The position numbers and the translations under genes are program-made. Positions 1 to 9,004 of a DNA stretch of 64,000 nt are shown one piece after another. Source of the stretch: JALHOQ01 sp038144835. GTDB taxonomy: Bacteria; Bdellovibrionota; Bdellovibrionia; Bdellovibrionales; UBA1609. The first letter of the stretch is position 1; every line of letters starts with the position of its first letter. The notes under the pieces were generated by a model, which saw only the letters and a program-made list of their open reading frames with translations, ran no database searches and had not been told where the DNA came from. The DNA is taken from assembly GCA_038144835.1 (NCBI GenBank), contig JAYQON010000004.1, positions 1 through 64,000 on the forward strand, read 5' to 3'.

Positions 1-347
1 TCAAAAAACAATCCAAAAAAGTCGACTCCCGCCCGCGAAAGAAGTGAGATCTTGGCTCGCAAATCAGCTTTCACGGAGGAGGACACGGGAAAATCAACTC
101 CAAAGGGGCTTATAGCCACGCCAAAGCGCACTCCACGCATTCTAAACTCGCCTGCCAGAATACCTATTAATGTCAGATATTCTTCGGGCCATGGCTCACG
201 CCAAGCTTTACGCAAGTTATGATCGGCTTTGGGCCCATAGAGATAAAAGCCAAGACCATTGTGCGCAAGATGATCAGCCCAATTCACCCTCTCTTCCATA
301 GACCACGAGGGACCAAAGAAAATTTCAAAAACACCTAATGAGTTCAT
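1..347 (-). CDS. GH84-like beta-N-acetylglucosaminidase, partial (3' end outside window)
   Basis: The minus strand is open from an ATG at 347 to the window edge (115 codons), with an in-frame stop four codons upstream of that ATG, so the start is well fixed. The N-terminus begins GVFEIFFGPSWSMEERV and continues through NGLGFYLYGPKADHNLRK and GVRFGVAISP. This matches the opening of the NAGidase (GH84, hyaluronidase/O-GlcNAcase) barrel, whose first strands typically read G-x-x-E-G-F-Y-G-x-P-W-S and Y-x-Y-A-P-K-D-D. There is no signal peptide, which suggests a cytoplasmic enzyme acting on N-acetylglucosaminides. The catalytic Asp pair lies beyond the edge and cannot be checked. No strong Shine-Dalgarno is visible. 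Confidence 0.6.
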   Translation of the reverse strand, partial: MNSLGVFEIFFGPSWSMEERVNWADHLAHNGLGFYLYGPKADHNLRKAWREPWPEEYLTLIGILAGEFRMRGVRFGVAISPFGVDFPVSSSVKADLRAKISLLSRAGVDFFGLFF

Positions 348-395
348 AGAGTCTAATTATGAACACTGAGTCCATACATGCAAGAACCGATTTAA

Positions 396-1238
396 CTAGG
401 GGTGTCCAGGCTCCTGGCTCTGATAAAAAAACCAACGAAATCCCAGAAACACAGAGGCATTGACACGCTCCCTAAAAAGTGGACTCTGCGTATTAGCGGC
501 AGCATCGTGAAAGCTCGCTCCAAATCCACTAAAGAGTGCATAACTTGGTTGTTCAAAAGCAAAAACCGCAAAAACATTGGTGCCGAGGTACCCACCTTTT
601 GCTGTAAATTCTCTTCGCTTGGGGGTAGCGTACATAGGTTCAACATCATAGAAATAGGCATGCATCTCGCGCGAGGCAAACTGAGATGTAATCCTAGCCG
701 ACACATCCACTTGACCAAGAATCAGCTTTTTATGTTCTGCAATCAAACTTGGTGCTAGTACCAATCCCCGAAAATCAACGCGATTAAAATTGGTCGAGAA
801 GGCGACCCGCGCCGCCAAAGCTGCTTTGATGAAATGTCTCTCATTACCTCGCAAACGAACTTGCAGTCGAGGACCCATTTCGCCGATCCAGTCGAGATCG
901 GGCATCTGGCTGCGGGCTTCATTTTTTTTTGAGTCTGCGGGAAAAGAGCCAGACAAACTGATATCAAAGGTTGTCGCCATGTCTTTAAACAATCGCGCTC
1001 GCGTGCCTTCTTCATCGTCAGATCTAAAAACTTTGCCACGTAATTGGAAAACGGGAAATACTAGTCCATGTATTCGCGACTGCCCAGCCGCGGGATAATC
1101 GGGAATATAACCCATTCCACCTGCGATGCCCGCTTCAAAAAATGGCTTACTGTGAGCAGGGGTAACAGGGGAAAACGCAATTACAAAAAACACCGTAGCG
1201 ACGCAAAAAAACACACAATTTTGATTTTTTTTAAACAT
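396..1238 (-). CDS. MipA/OmpV family outer membrane protein
   Basis: A 280-residue protein with a signal peptide (about residues 1-29, hydrophobic core ending PVTPAHS). After it comes FEAGIAGGMGYIPDYPAAG, the MipA/OmpV opening pattern of G-G-G-x-x-x-x-P-x-Y-x-G, followed by alternating beta strands and an aromatic C-terminal region typical of a small outer-membrane barrel. The ATG at 1238 was chosen because it begins the signal peptide; the frame stays open upstream to a TTG at 1292, but that would put 18 polar residues before it. MipA was named as a scaffold for murein synthesis/hydrolysis complexes in E. coli; many homologues have no assigned role. It is divergent from the downstream methyltransferase. 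Confidence 0.75.
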   Translation of the reverse strand: MFKKNQNCVFFCVATVFFVIAFSPVTPAHSKPFFEAGIAGGMGYIPDYPAAGQSRIHGLVFPVFQLRGKVFRSDDEEGTRARLFKDMATTFDISLSGSFPADSKKNEARSQMPDLDWIGEMGPRLQVRLRGNERHFIKAALAARVAFSTNFNRVDFRGLVLAPSLIAEHKKLILGQVDVSARITSQFASREMHAYFYDVEPMYATPKRREFTAKGGYLGTNVFAVFAFEQPSYALFSGFGASFHDAAANTQSPLFRERVNASVFLGFRWFFYQSQEPGHP

Positions 1239-1308
1239 GTATTGAAATTTTAACCTTGGATCAGCATCAGGTCCATGGGATAAACACTGCAATCATGTAC
1301 GGTGAACA

Positions 1309-1938
1309 ATGAATCCAAAGTTAGTCTGTCCATTGTGCCTATCTGATTCGCAAGTCCTGATTGATCGCTATGGCCAATGCTCGGTTTGTGACCTGCGCTT
1401 CCTTAATCCAGAGCATCGTCTACCGAGAGAGGCAGAGAAAAAGCGTTACGAACAGCACCAGAACAATTTTGATGACCTTCGTTATCGCAACTTTCTAAAT
1501 CCCTTGGCCTCTGCCATTAAAGAACATTGCGTTGGTTCCGCTGAAGGTCTCGATTACGGGGCAGGACCATCTCCAGTACTGGCACAAATGCTGACCCTTA
1601 TGGATTACGATATGTCCGTCTATGATCCATTCTTTTATGCCGACCCAAAGGTGCTGGCCAAAAAATACGATTTTGTCTCCTCAAGCGAAGCAGTTGAACA
1701 TTTTTTTTATCCAGATCTTGAATTTCAACGCTTGAGAAACTTGCTTAAGCCAAATGGCTCTCTAGCAATAATGACCTCTCTTTATTCGCGTAATATTGAT
1801 TTTGAGAGCTGGTATTACCGTAAAGACCCCACGCACGTTGTCTTTTACTCAAAACTTACATTTTTTTGGATAGCCAGAAAATATAATTTTCTCGACCCCA
1901 TATTCTATGGTGAACGCGTCGTGATCCTAGGCACTTAA
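1309..1938 (+). CDS. SAM-dependent methyltransferase with N-terminal zinc ribbon
   Basis: A 209-residue protein. The N-terminus has two cysteine knuckles (CPLC near residue 7 and CSVC near 24), which look like a zinc ribbon. Next is GLDYGAGPSPVL, the glycine-rich SAM motif I, and SSSEAVEHFFYP, the motif around post-II of class I methyltransferases (Methyltransf_23 type), then LLKPNGSLAIMTSLY. This arrangement (Zn ribbon plus class I methyltransferase) is common in enzymes of unknown substrate, some linked to cell-surface polysaccharide. It ends 24 bases before the exonuclease III gene and may share a transcript with it. The substrate cannot be told from sequence. Confidence 0.75.
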   Translation: MNPKLVCPLCLSDSQVLIDRYGQCSVCDLRFLNPEHRLPREAEKKRYEQHQNNFDDLRYRNFLNPLASAIKEHCVGSAEGLDYGAGPSPVLAQMLTLMDYDMSVYDPFFYADPKVLAKKYDFVSSSEAVEHFFYPDLEFQRLRNLLKPNGSLAIMTSLYSRNIDFESWYYRKDPTHVVFYSKLTFFWIARKYNFLDPIFYGERVVILGT

Positions 1939-1962
1939 AAAGTTGGAGATTAAAATATAAAA

Positions 1963-2730
1963 ATGATCAAAATACTTTCATGGAACGTAAATGGGCTTAG
2001 ATCATGTGCCAGCAAAGGCTTTTTATCCTGGTTTAAAAAGCAAGCTGCCGATATTGTTTGCCTCCAAGAAATTAAAGTGAAACCTGAACAGCTCCCCCCT
2101 GATCTCTTAAACCCCAACAAATACAATTCTTTTTGGTATCCCGCCCAAAAACCCGGCTACAGCGGCGTTGCCATAATAAGCAAGCAAGAACCGGAATCGG
2201 TAAAATTAGGACTTGGTGTTGATGAATTTGATTGCGAAGGTAGAGTGATTACTGCTGAGTTTAAGGACCTCATCGTGATCAACTCTTATTTTCCAAATAG
2301 CCAAAGAGATCATTCCCGCCTCCCCTTCAAATTGCGTTTTTGCACGGAATTTGCTCGCCATGCAGCCAGCCAACGACGTAGAGGAAAGACGCTCCTTATG
2401 TGCGCGGACTGGAATATTGCCCCTTCGGAGATTGATCTAAAAAACCCTAAATCCAATCGGAAAAATGCCGGCTTCTTACCAGAAGAAAGGGCTTGGATGA
2501 AGAATTTTTTGGACTCCGGATATATCGATGCTTTTAGGTATTTCACCAAAGATCCTGAGCATTATACTTGGTGGAGTTACCGCCCAGGGATACGCGAAAA
2601 AAATATTGGCTGGCGTTTAGACTATTTTCTGAGTGCCAACAGCGATGTTGATCGACTCATCTCCTCTAACCACCAGACCCGGGTGTACGGTTCAGATCAC
2701 TGCCCTGTTAGCTTGACTGTCAAATCCTAA
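1963..2730 (+). CDS. xth: Exodeoxyribonuclease III (AP endonuclease family)
   Basis: A 255-residue enzyme of the usual ExoIII/ExoA length that cleaves DNA at abasic sites and degrades duplex DNA 3' to 5' in base excision repair. Visible family motifs are SWNVNGLRS near the start, VCLQEIKVKPEQLP (catalytic Glu), GYSGVAI, CADWNIAPSEIDL (Asp and Asn), WRLDYFL and the final GSDHCPV (catalytic His). All metal and catalytic positions of the EEP fold appear intact. The ATG follows an A-rich leader with GGAG about 13 bases upstream. Confidence 0.93.
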   Translation: MIKILSWNVNGLRSCASKGFLSWFKKQAADIVCLQEIKVKPEQLPPDLLNPNKYNSFWYPAQKPGYSGVAIISKQEPESVKLGLGVDEFDCEGRVITAEFKDLIVINSYFPNSQRDHSRLPFKLRFCTEFARHAASQRRRGKTLLMCADWNIAPSEIDLKNPKSNRKNAGFLPEERAWMKNFLDSGYIDAFRYFTKDPEHYTWWSYRPGIREKNIGWRLDYFLSANSDVDRLISSNHQTRVYGSDHCPVSLTVKS

Positions 2731-2853
2731 GTTCACCGGGTCCCGCATTGACATTTTTTGCCAACAAGTGTCTTCGTTAAAAACATTTTTAAAGTCCTAA
2801 ATCGATTTAAACGGCATTTCGGTCTGGCTAGAGATTGCAAACTCCTGTTTAAC

Positions 2854-3717
2854 ATGAGGATATTGTGGTTTTTATTTGCATTATTGCCGACTCAGAGTAG
2901 GGCCATGTGGACCCAAACACCTAATCAGTTTTGGGGGCAACCATATCCACCACCGGTTGTAGCTCCACTAATGCTTTCAAATACACCTCAACCGCGCTAT
3001 TTTTTATTTAACCCAAACCCCACTCAATTTCTTTTTCCCACAGTTTTAATAACGCCTCCTTTTTCTCCCCCACTTCTTCAAATGGCAGCGAATCAGAAAA
3101 GACGCAGACCCATAATTTCTGATGAAATTGGAATTGATAGCCAAGTAGACCGCGTTGCAATTCATCGAGGCAGAGGCTCTAGGACGCGGATTGAGGCCAG
3201 AGATTTCATCATCATCGAGGACAGAGACGGCGACGATGAGCGTGTGGCCCGCGGAGATGATTCTGTCGCCACGAGGGGAAGAACCGAGATTCGCCGCCCC
3301 ATGGGTGTTCGCGAGCCTAAACCATTAAGAAGACCTCAAGCGGATTTACCACTCCATCGCCCGCAACGTGATTACTATCATAGCGGTCGTTACGCTCCCA
3401 TCATGCCGCAATTTTTAGCGGCCTTTGATCAATGCGCTCCAGGTTGCAAATACATAGACTGGGGCGTATGGGGAGACCGTCGCCACCAAATGCACCGCTC
3501 CTGTCATAACTCAGGAAGTGCTATTGATATTCATGGTATTCGCTGTGGTGGAAAAAAAATTACAGCGGGCAGCGCGGGATTTTCACAATTTGTTCGCTGC
3601 ATGCAAGGTCACTCCAGCCTTTTTATCATTTTCGGCCGCAACCCTCATCGGCACCATGCGCACATTTCACTGCGCAGTTGTGAAGTTGGCGGACGCGGCA
3701 AGATAAGGACTCGTTAA
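2854..3717 (+). CDS. Secreted protein with C-terminal M15-like (DD-carboxypeptidase/extensin-like) domain
   Basis: A 287-residue product. The ATG at 2854 starts a compact signal peptide (MRILWFLFALLPTQSRA); an upstream TTG at 2758 would place it internally. Residues about 20-90 are proline/aromatic-rich, and residues about 90-180 are highly charged with many Arg-Gly and Asp runs, probably disordered. The last about 100 residues contain SCHNSGSAIDIHGI and later NPHRHHAHISL, matching the H-x6-D and H-x-H zinc-ligand pattern of M15/extensin-like peptidases, which usually cut peptidoglycan peptides. The long disordered insert is unusual. It ends in TAATG with the next gene, implying translational coupling. 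The peptidase assignment is by motif only. Confidence 0.6.
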   Translation: MRILWFLFALLPTQSRAMWTQTPNQFWGQPYPPPVVAPLMLSNTPQPRYFLFNPNPTQFLFPTVLITPPFSPPLLQMAANQKRRRPIISDEIGIDSQVDRVAIHRGRGSRTRIEARDFIIIEDRDGDDERVARGDDSVATRGRTEIRRPMGVREPKPLRRPQADLPLHRPQRDYYHSGRYAPIMPQFLAAFDQCAPGCKYIDWGVWGDRRHQMHRSCHNSGSAIDIHGIRCGGKKITAGSAGFSQFVRCMQGHSSLFIIFGRNPHRHHAHISLRSCEVGGRGKIRTR

Positions 3718-4139
3718 TGGAATACAAATTTATCAAGTTTGCTCTTCTTTCAGTCTTTGCGATTGGCTCAATGGCTACGGCCTCGCCCCCTGGGGATGAT
3801 GTGAATATGGAGGACAAAACTCAATCTTTTGAACTGACAGAAAATGGTGCTCTCGCGGGCAAAGTCACCGTCAAAGCGACTTATGTCGGAGAACCGATAG
3901 CTTTTCCGGTACAAATTTCTGTCAAAGTGGTATGCAGCCCAGGATTTCGTGTCAATCGCAAGGTTTCACAAAATTGGATTGCCTACGATTACGGACACCA
4001 CACCAATCCCCAGTGGCTTGCCCAGTTTGATTCACGTTTGCAAGAGCTTATAGTGCACTACCGAGCCAATCGGAAAGACGCTGAGGGCCGACGCTCAACT
4101 TCAAAGAACTACCCCTTACTTGGGGCTTGTGCACGCTAG
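3717..4139 (+). CDS. Small secreted protein, function unknown
   Basis: A 140-residue product whose ATG overlaps the stop of the preceding M15-like gene (TAATG), so the two are probably co-translated. It has a signal peptide ending near residue 22 (FAIGSMATASP). The mature part has alternating strands (KVTVKATYVG, FPVQISVKVVC) suggesting a small beta domain, and two cysteines that could pair. No family was recognised. Coupling to a putative peptidoglycan peptidase suggests an envelope role, for example an inhibitor, chaperone or partner; this is inference from position only. Confidence 0.7.
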   Translation: MEYKFIKFALLSVFAIGSMATASPPGDDVNMEDKTQSFELTENGALAGKVTVKATYVGEPIAFPVQISVKVVCSPGFRVNRKVSQNWIAYDYGHHTNPQWLAQFDSRLQELIVHYRANRKDAEGRRSTSKNYPLLGACAR

Positions 4140-4189
4140 GCAAATGCTGGTGGAATTTCTTGTCAAGCACCGCTATACTCGGCGGTATC

Positions 4190-5317
4190 ATGCCGAAATT
4201 GATGCACACAGGGGACATTCACCTTGGAATGCAATTCAAAGATTATCCCGATATTGTACGTGACAAACTGATTCATGCACGATTTGTGGCATTGGATCAT
4301 TTGGTTGACGTAGCTAACCAAGAACACTGCGACTTTTTTATTGTGGCAGGAGATCTTTTTGATCATTACAAGCCTGCCATTAAAGATTTACAAAAGGCCG
4401 CTGAGATTCTGAATCGCTTCGAGGGCAGCGGATGCCTGATTTTACCGGGAAATCACGATCATTTGTCAGACATTGCCGATAGCTTATGGGAAAAATTTCG
4501 CAAGTTATGCGGACCGCGGGTGTATATATTGGCTAAAGCAGAGCCCGTTATCTGGAACGTGGATGACTGGACAGCAATTTTTTATCCAGCGCCATGTACC
4601 AAGAAACTTTCAAAACAAAATGCCCTCGGGTGGATGGAAAATCATGCCAAAAATCCAAGCGAAGCCCTACATATCGGCATCGCTCACGGCAGCCTTGCGG
4701 GACTCTCATACGACAATCAAGGCACATACTTCCCTATGACTGAAGCCGAGCTAAAAGGTGCTGGAATGGACCTTTGGCTACTTGGCCATGCTCATCGAAG
4801 GTATCCCAAGAAATTTGAACCCGGTCACCGCATCTTTTATAGCGGCACTCCTGAGCCTGACGGTTTGGACTGTCCCGACAACGGTAATGCTTGGTTAATT
4901 CGTATCGACAACAGTGTTAAAAAAACGGTTCACGCTCAACCGGTCACTACTAACTGCTACCGATTCATCGACGTAGAAGTAAAAATCCGCAACCTAAGAG
5001 ACCTTAATGATGGTTTCAACCAACTCGATGACGGAAAACTCCAAGACACGGTTGTACGTATCAATATCGTCGGTCACCTCAATTCTGATGAAATGATCGA
5101 GCTTAATAGTGTCATTGACTCAATGGCAAAACGAAGTCTTCATCTGAAAATAGACAAATCCAGACTCTCCATGACTCTTTCACCTGATCAAATCGATAAA
5201 GAGTTCACAAGACATTCTTTACCCAATAAAATTCTGCATCGTTTGGCCACAAACAGTAGCGACGGAGAAGCACTTCAACTTGCCTATGAATTGATTTGCG
5301 CCGAAAGAGATTCCTAA
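4190..5317 (+). CDS. Mre11/SbcD-like metallophosphoesterase (DNA nuclease subunit)
   Basis: A 375-residue calcineurin-like phosphoesterase. Starting at ATG 4190 (MPKLMHTGDIHLG), all five metal-site motifs are in order: D9-x-H11, GDLFDH (D55), GNHDH (N88, H89), H166 in AHG, and GHAHR (H200, H202). Homologues form the nuclease half of Mre11-Rad50/SbcCD complexes that open hairpin or protein-blocked DNA ends. The length and the C-terminal capping region fit SbcD/YhaO-type proteins. The stop overlaps the ATG of the Rad50-like ATPase (TAATG), the expected partner. A longer reading from TTG 4127 adds residues with no family match. Confidence 0.85.
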   Translation: MPKLMHTGDIHLGMQFKDYPDIVRDKLIHARFVALDHLVDVANQEHCDFFIVAGDLFDHYKPAIKDLQKAAEILNRFEGSGCLILPGNHDHLSDIADSLWEKFRKLCGPRVYILAKAEPVIWNVDDWTAIFYPAPCTKKLSKQNALGWMENHAKNPSEALHIGIAHGSLAGLSYDNQGTYFPMTEAELKGAGMDLWLLGHAHRRYPKKFEPGHRIFYSGTPEPDGLDCPDNGNAWLIRIDNSVKKTVHAQPVTTNCYRFIDVEVKIRNLRDLNDGFNQLDDGKLQDTVVRINIVGHLNSDEMIELNSVIDSMAKRSLHLKIDKSRLSMTLSPDQIDKEFTRHSLPNKILHRLATNSSDGEALQLAYELICAERDS

Positions 5318-7728
5318 TGTTGATCAAAAAAATCTCTTTAAAGCAATTTGGCGGACACAACCATACTGTCGAATTTAAAACGGGCCTCAATGTGTTGTAC
5401 GGTCCGAATGACATTGGCAAGTCCAGTTTAATTCAAGCCGTAGAGTTTGTTTTATTCATGTCAGCAAAACCAAAGGGTAAAGAAAAAGAAATTTTAAAAA
5501 AATTCATTCCCCTAAATGGCGATTCGATGGAAGTCCAATTGACTTTCGTTGCTGGCGAGATTGACTACACCCTAAAAAAAATATGGGGAGGAAAGCTTCC
5601 CGACGCAACCATGACTTCGGGCGCGGGACTTCACATATCTTCAGAAGAAGAGATAAATTCCACTTTAAGACAACTTTTGCCTCAACCTGAGGCGACCATG
5701 AAGACCATCTTAATGGCTCACCAATCGCAATTGAAAATTGCGATCGAACAAAAAGAATTTGAATCATCTGAACAGAACCTAACCACGATTCTTCGTCAAG
5801 CTTGCCTAGATTCTGGTGGCGTATCGCTTGAATCATTAAAAAAGCGCTTGGATTTGGAGATCAACAAGAGCTTTGACTACTGGGATGATTCTGCCCAAGC
5901 CCCGCTCAATCATCGCTCAATTGATAACCCTTGGAAAAGAGGGGGTATAATCGTCAATTCTTTCTATTACCGCGAGCGCCTGAAACGCGCCCATCAAAAG
6001 GCTTTGGATGCCGAGAGCAGAATTGACAACCTATCAGGCCAGCTTGCGGAAGCTAAGCAACAAGAATTTGACGCTAAAGAGTTTCGCAACAAATGCAAAC
6101 CTGTCGTCGAGAGCTTAGTCACGAGGGAAAATTTACAGATTCGCCTTAGACAATCCGAAGTGCACTACCTTAAGTTGCGCGAAGATTTAGCGGAATGGAG
6201 CGATGCCTCGGTTAAAGTTTTGACCACAAACGAGAACCTGCACGAACTCGAAATAAAAATTGAGATTTTAAAAAAGGAATTACAGCAGGCTTCTTCACGT
6301 CTTAATGACAAAATTTTTCAACTGCGGTTTCAAAAAATAATGACTGAAAAAGCGCAAATGGATAAAGCTACTATCCATTTGCAGTCTCTCAAAAAGGTTT
6401 CCAACCAAGACTTACAAAAATTAGTTGAGGCTGACCAAAATATTCAAAAGGCAGTCGTGAGTCGGACTGCAGGACAGATTTCTTTAAATTTAACTGCTAA
6501 AAGACCTTTGACAGCGAAAATAAGACAGGATCTCGAACCGGAACGCAGTCTTGATCTATCGATTTCTCAATCGGTTGATTTTTGTTCTAACGGGCTTTTT
6601 AATCTGGAAACCAATGAAGTCATCATTGAAATATATTCGGGTGAAGGAGATTTGAAAAAGCAAAAACAGAAAGCGTTAGAAGCCCAAGAACTTCTCAGCG
6701 GACTTCTCGACTCAATGAAAGTTGCTAATCTCGATGAAGCTCAAAGGCTGTACGCCGAATATAGCCAAGCCTTCCAAAAGGTTGAGCGGTTGCGATACTC
6801 TTATGAACAACTTTTGGCGGGAGAAACTTTTGCCGAAATCGAGCACAAGAATCAAGTCATCTCGAATCGAGGACCTACACGTGAACTGAATGAAATCCAA
6901 GAGGATCTCGCTCGTGCTGAAGGAAAAAAAAGTCTTTACTTAGATCAAAAGCAACGCCTGCAAACCAGACTCAATGAGCTCGCGCAAAAATATACAAATC
7001 AAGACATGCTCATCCATCAGATCGGAGATTGTGTTGCTGAAAAGAAGTCTCTCGCTGCTGCAATTGAAAATTTACCAGCTATTTCCGAGGAATTTGGCAA
7101 TTCAACGCAACTCCTAGAACGCTTTCGGCAGTGTGAATCCGACCTCGAGACTTTACGCGGCAAAATCATCTACCTACATGAACAAATTGCATCGGTCGAT
7201 ACTCCAGACGAGTCTTCGCAAGAACTAGCCAATCGCTTGGAACAGGCTGAGAGAAACTTTGATACTAGACTTAAGCACGGATCAGCTCTCAAGCGCATCA
7301 AACAAGCTGTGGAAGAAACGGAACAAGAATTCGCGCAGAAAAATCATTTCGAAGAGTACAAATTAAATTTAGAAAACTATGTTCGCCGGCTCACGGGTGA
7401 GCGTTACGTAGAAGTTAAGCTGAGTTCGGCCAAACCGGAGCAAATCATTCGAGCCCATGATCATATTTCAGTACCATTTGTATCATTATCGACAGGCATG
7501 AAGGATGCCCTATCAATTGGACTAAGACTCACTATGGCCTCTTATTTTTTGCAAAATCAAAAAGGATTTTTTCTTCTCGATGATCCTCTAGTCGACCTTG
7601 ACCAAAGCAGACAAAGCTTAGCCTGCGAAGCTCTCCTAGAGTTCGCACAAAAACATCAAATTATTATAACGACATGTCACCGCTGGTGCGCCGACAAATT
7701 GGGCGGGAATATTATCTCTTTGACATAA
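5317..7728 (+). CDS. Rad50/SbcC-like AAA ATPase, hookless coiled-coil partner of the Mre11-like nuclease
   Basis: An 803-residue SMC-type ATPase. Walker A is GPNDIGKSSL (about 29-38), the signature region is SLSTGMKDAL (about 723-732) and Walker B is FFLLDDPLVDLD (about 751-762). The middle is a long, charged heptad-like region with many Glu/Lys/Gln (about 200-680). Rad50 and SbcC usually carry a CxxC zinc hook at the coiled-coil apex; none is visible here, so it resembles the shorter YhaN-type group. Coupled to the nuclease gene by TAATG. Predicted to be the ATP-driven arm of a DNA-end-processing complex. The start at 5317 follows the family N-terminus (MLIKKISLKQFGGH). Confidence 0.85.
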   Translation: MLIKKISLKQFGGHNHTVEFKTGLNVLYGPNDIGKSSLIQAVEFVLFMSAKPKGKEKEILKKFIPLNGDSMEVQLTFVAGEIDYTLKKIWGGKLPDATMTSGAGLHISSEEEINSTLRQLLPQPEATMKTILMAHQSQLKIAIEQKEFESSEQNLTTILRQACLDSGGVSLESLKKRLDLEINKSFDYWDDSAQAPLNHRSIDNPWKRGGIIVNSFYYRERLKRAHQKALDAESRIDNLSGQLAEAKQQEFDAKEFRNKCKPVVESLVTRENLQIRLRQSEVHYLKLREDLAEWSDASVKVLTTNENLHELEIKIEILKKELQQASSRLNDKIFQLRFQKIMTEKAQMDKATIHLQSLKKVSNQDLQKLVEADQNIQKAVVSRTAGQISLNLTAKRPLTAKIRQDLEPERSLDLSISQSVDFCSNGLFNLETNEVIIEIYSGEGDLKKQKQKALEAQELLSGLLDSMKVANLDEAQRLYAEYSQAFQKVERLRYSYEQLLAGETFAEIEHKNQVISNRGPTRELNEIQEDLARAEGKKSLYLDQKQRLQTRLNELAQKYTNQDMLIHQIGDCVAEKKSLAAAIENLPAISEEFGNSTQLLERFRQCESDLETLRGKIIYLHEQIASVDTPDESSQELANRLEQAERNFDTRLKHGSALKRIKQAVEETEQEFAQKNHFEEYKLNLENYVRRLTGERYVEVKLSSAKPEQIIRAHDHISVPFVSLSTGMKDALSIGLRLTMASYFLQNQKGFFLLDDPLVDLDQSRQSLACEALLEFAQKHQIIITTCHRWCADKLGGNIISLT

Positions 7729-7743
7729 GAGATTCCCTTCGGA

Positions 7744-8910
7744 CTAGTGGGGCGATGGATTTAAGAAGATGCGCGCATCAGAAAGTGCATCTGACCAACT
7801 GAGAAAACGCCACTTAACGTAGTAGTAAAATTTAAATGAGGAAACATCCAGTCCGATAGAATCTCTTAAAATTGAGCTCACGACGACTGATTCTTCAGCC
7901 AAAAATTGATCTGGTCTCAAATCTACTCCAGCCCTATGCAATTTAATCAGCGCTCCGATTACTTTAGCGTCTGGTATGGACTTTAAATCTGTCCAAAATC
8001 CATCGCTCTCTTGTTCTTCTGTATGATTTGTAAAGGACTGCTTGCTCTTAATTCCTTGCGAACTGGCAAGCTTAATATGAGCTTCTGGAGCGATACCAAC
8101 TGCTAAAAGAGTCTCCGGCCACGAGCCAAAAAATCGCACTCCCGCCGCATAAACGGTACTTGCAGAGACCGTCCGACCAAGTATGGAGCTAATCTTAATT
8201 TTCAGTTTTCCAGTTGGGTCTTTACGAAATGTATTTGCGTTCAGCCTCAAACCTGAGATTTCAAGAACACGGAGCAAATGTTCTAACTCCAACCGCGTCA
8301 GTTGTGAATAACCACTTTGCCATCGCTCGCGCGGAATACCTGTTTTGGCCATAAGCTGATACCAGCCTCCGTGGTAATTACCTGCGGCATCAAAAAGGGA
8401 TCGACCTTGTATGGGGTAGCCGAATTCACGCAAGCATATTTCTTCAAATTCTTTGCCGGCATTGGAAACCGACCCAGGAGTCAGTCGCACACCCAACTCG
8501 TCCAGTCTTTTGACCACGGCAATAAGATCCAATTTACGCAGCGGAACTCGCGACTTACGTAACCGAACGCTGGCAGGATCAATACCAGCAGCTGTTAAAG
8601 CTGCATTCCAGCTGCCAAACTTACGTAGACTTGCGCGAATGACAGTTTTGGTACCAACTTTGCGACCCAGAGCCTTCTCCAAGATCGCTGGAGCCGTCTG
8701 ACTTTTACCAAGCTCCATGGCGCCATGATTCAAAGGTTCATGGTTTTCATGGAGGGTCCGAATAGCCAAAATCACATCCGCGCTGGTCAGCGGGTTTAGC
8801 ACATCTTCACAACCAATCTTTGCTTCTCCCGCCGAAGCGTCAATAACCACAAAGATGAATGTAAACAAGGTGATGAAAAATTTTTGAACATTAAAATGAA
8901 AGGAGTTCAT
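7744..8910 (-). CDS. Secreted protein of four homing-endonuclease-associated (HNH-repeat-like) units
   Basis: A 388-residue protein. Residues 1-28 form a signal peptide (hydrophobic FFITLFTFIFVVID, then ASAG). The rest is four degenerate repeats of about 73 residues at roughly 41-113, 124-195, 204-276 and 312-383, each with a long helix, a variable middle and an ending like FGSWNAALTAAGI, GGWYQLMAKTGI, FGSWPETLLAVGI or LSWSDALSDARI. That F-G-S-W-x-x-A-L ending is the hallmark of the homing endonuclease associated repeat, normally a nucleic-acid-binding element in cytoplasmic proteins. No HNH catalytic motif is present. Export of such repeats is unusual. GGGAG lies 11 bases before the ATG. Confidence 0.7.
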   Translation of the reverse strand: MNSFHFNVQKFFITLFTFIFVVIDASAGEAKIGCEDVLNPLTSADVILAIRTLHENHEPLNHGAMELGKSQTAPAILEKALGRKVGTKTVIRASLRKFGSWNAALTAAGIDPASVRLRKSRVPLRKLDLIAVVKRLDELGVRLTPGSVSNAGKEFEEICLREFGYPIQGRSLFDAAGNYHGGWYQLMAKTGIPRERWQSGYSQLTRLELEHLLRVLEISGLRLNANTFRKDPTGKLKIKISSILGRTVSASTVYAAGVRFFGSWPETLLAVGIAPEAHIKLASSQGIKSKQSFTNHTEEQESDGFWTDLKSIPDAKVIGALIKLHRAGVDLRPDQFLAEESVVVSSILRDSIGLDVSSFKFYYYVKWRFLSWSDALSDARIFLNPSPH

Positions 8911-9004
8911 TACGGCTCAGGCTCCCTGGATTTATAAACAATCTTTAATAATCCCAGTGCCTCTCTAGCATTTTATATGCCAACCCTTCGGGGGCCACAA
9001 AAAC

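Noticed and set aside
392..1039. Several overlapping ORFs on both strands over the MipA-like gene
   Set aside because: Low-quality composition and complete overlap with a family-matched protein with a signal peptide; they are shadows.
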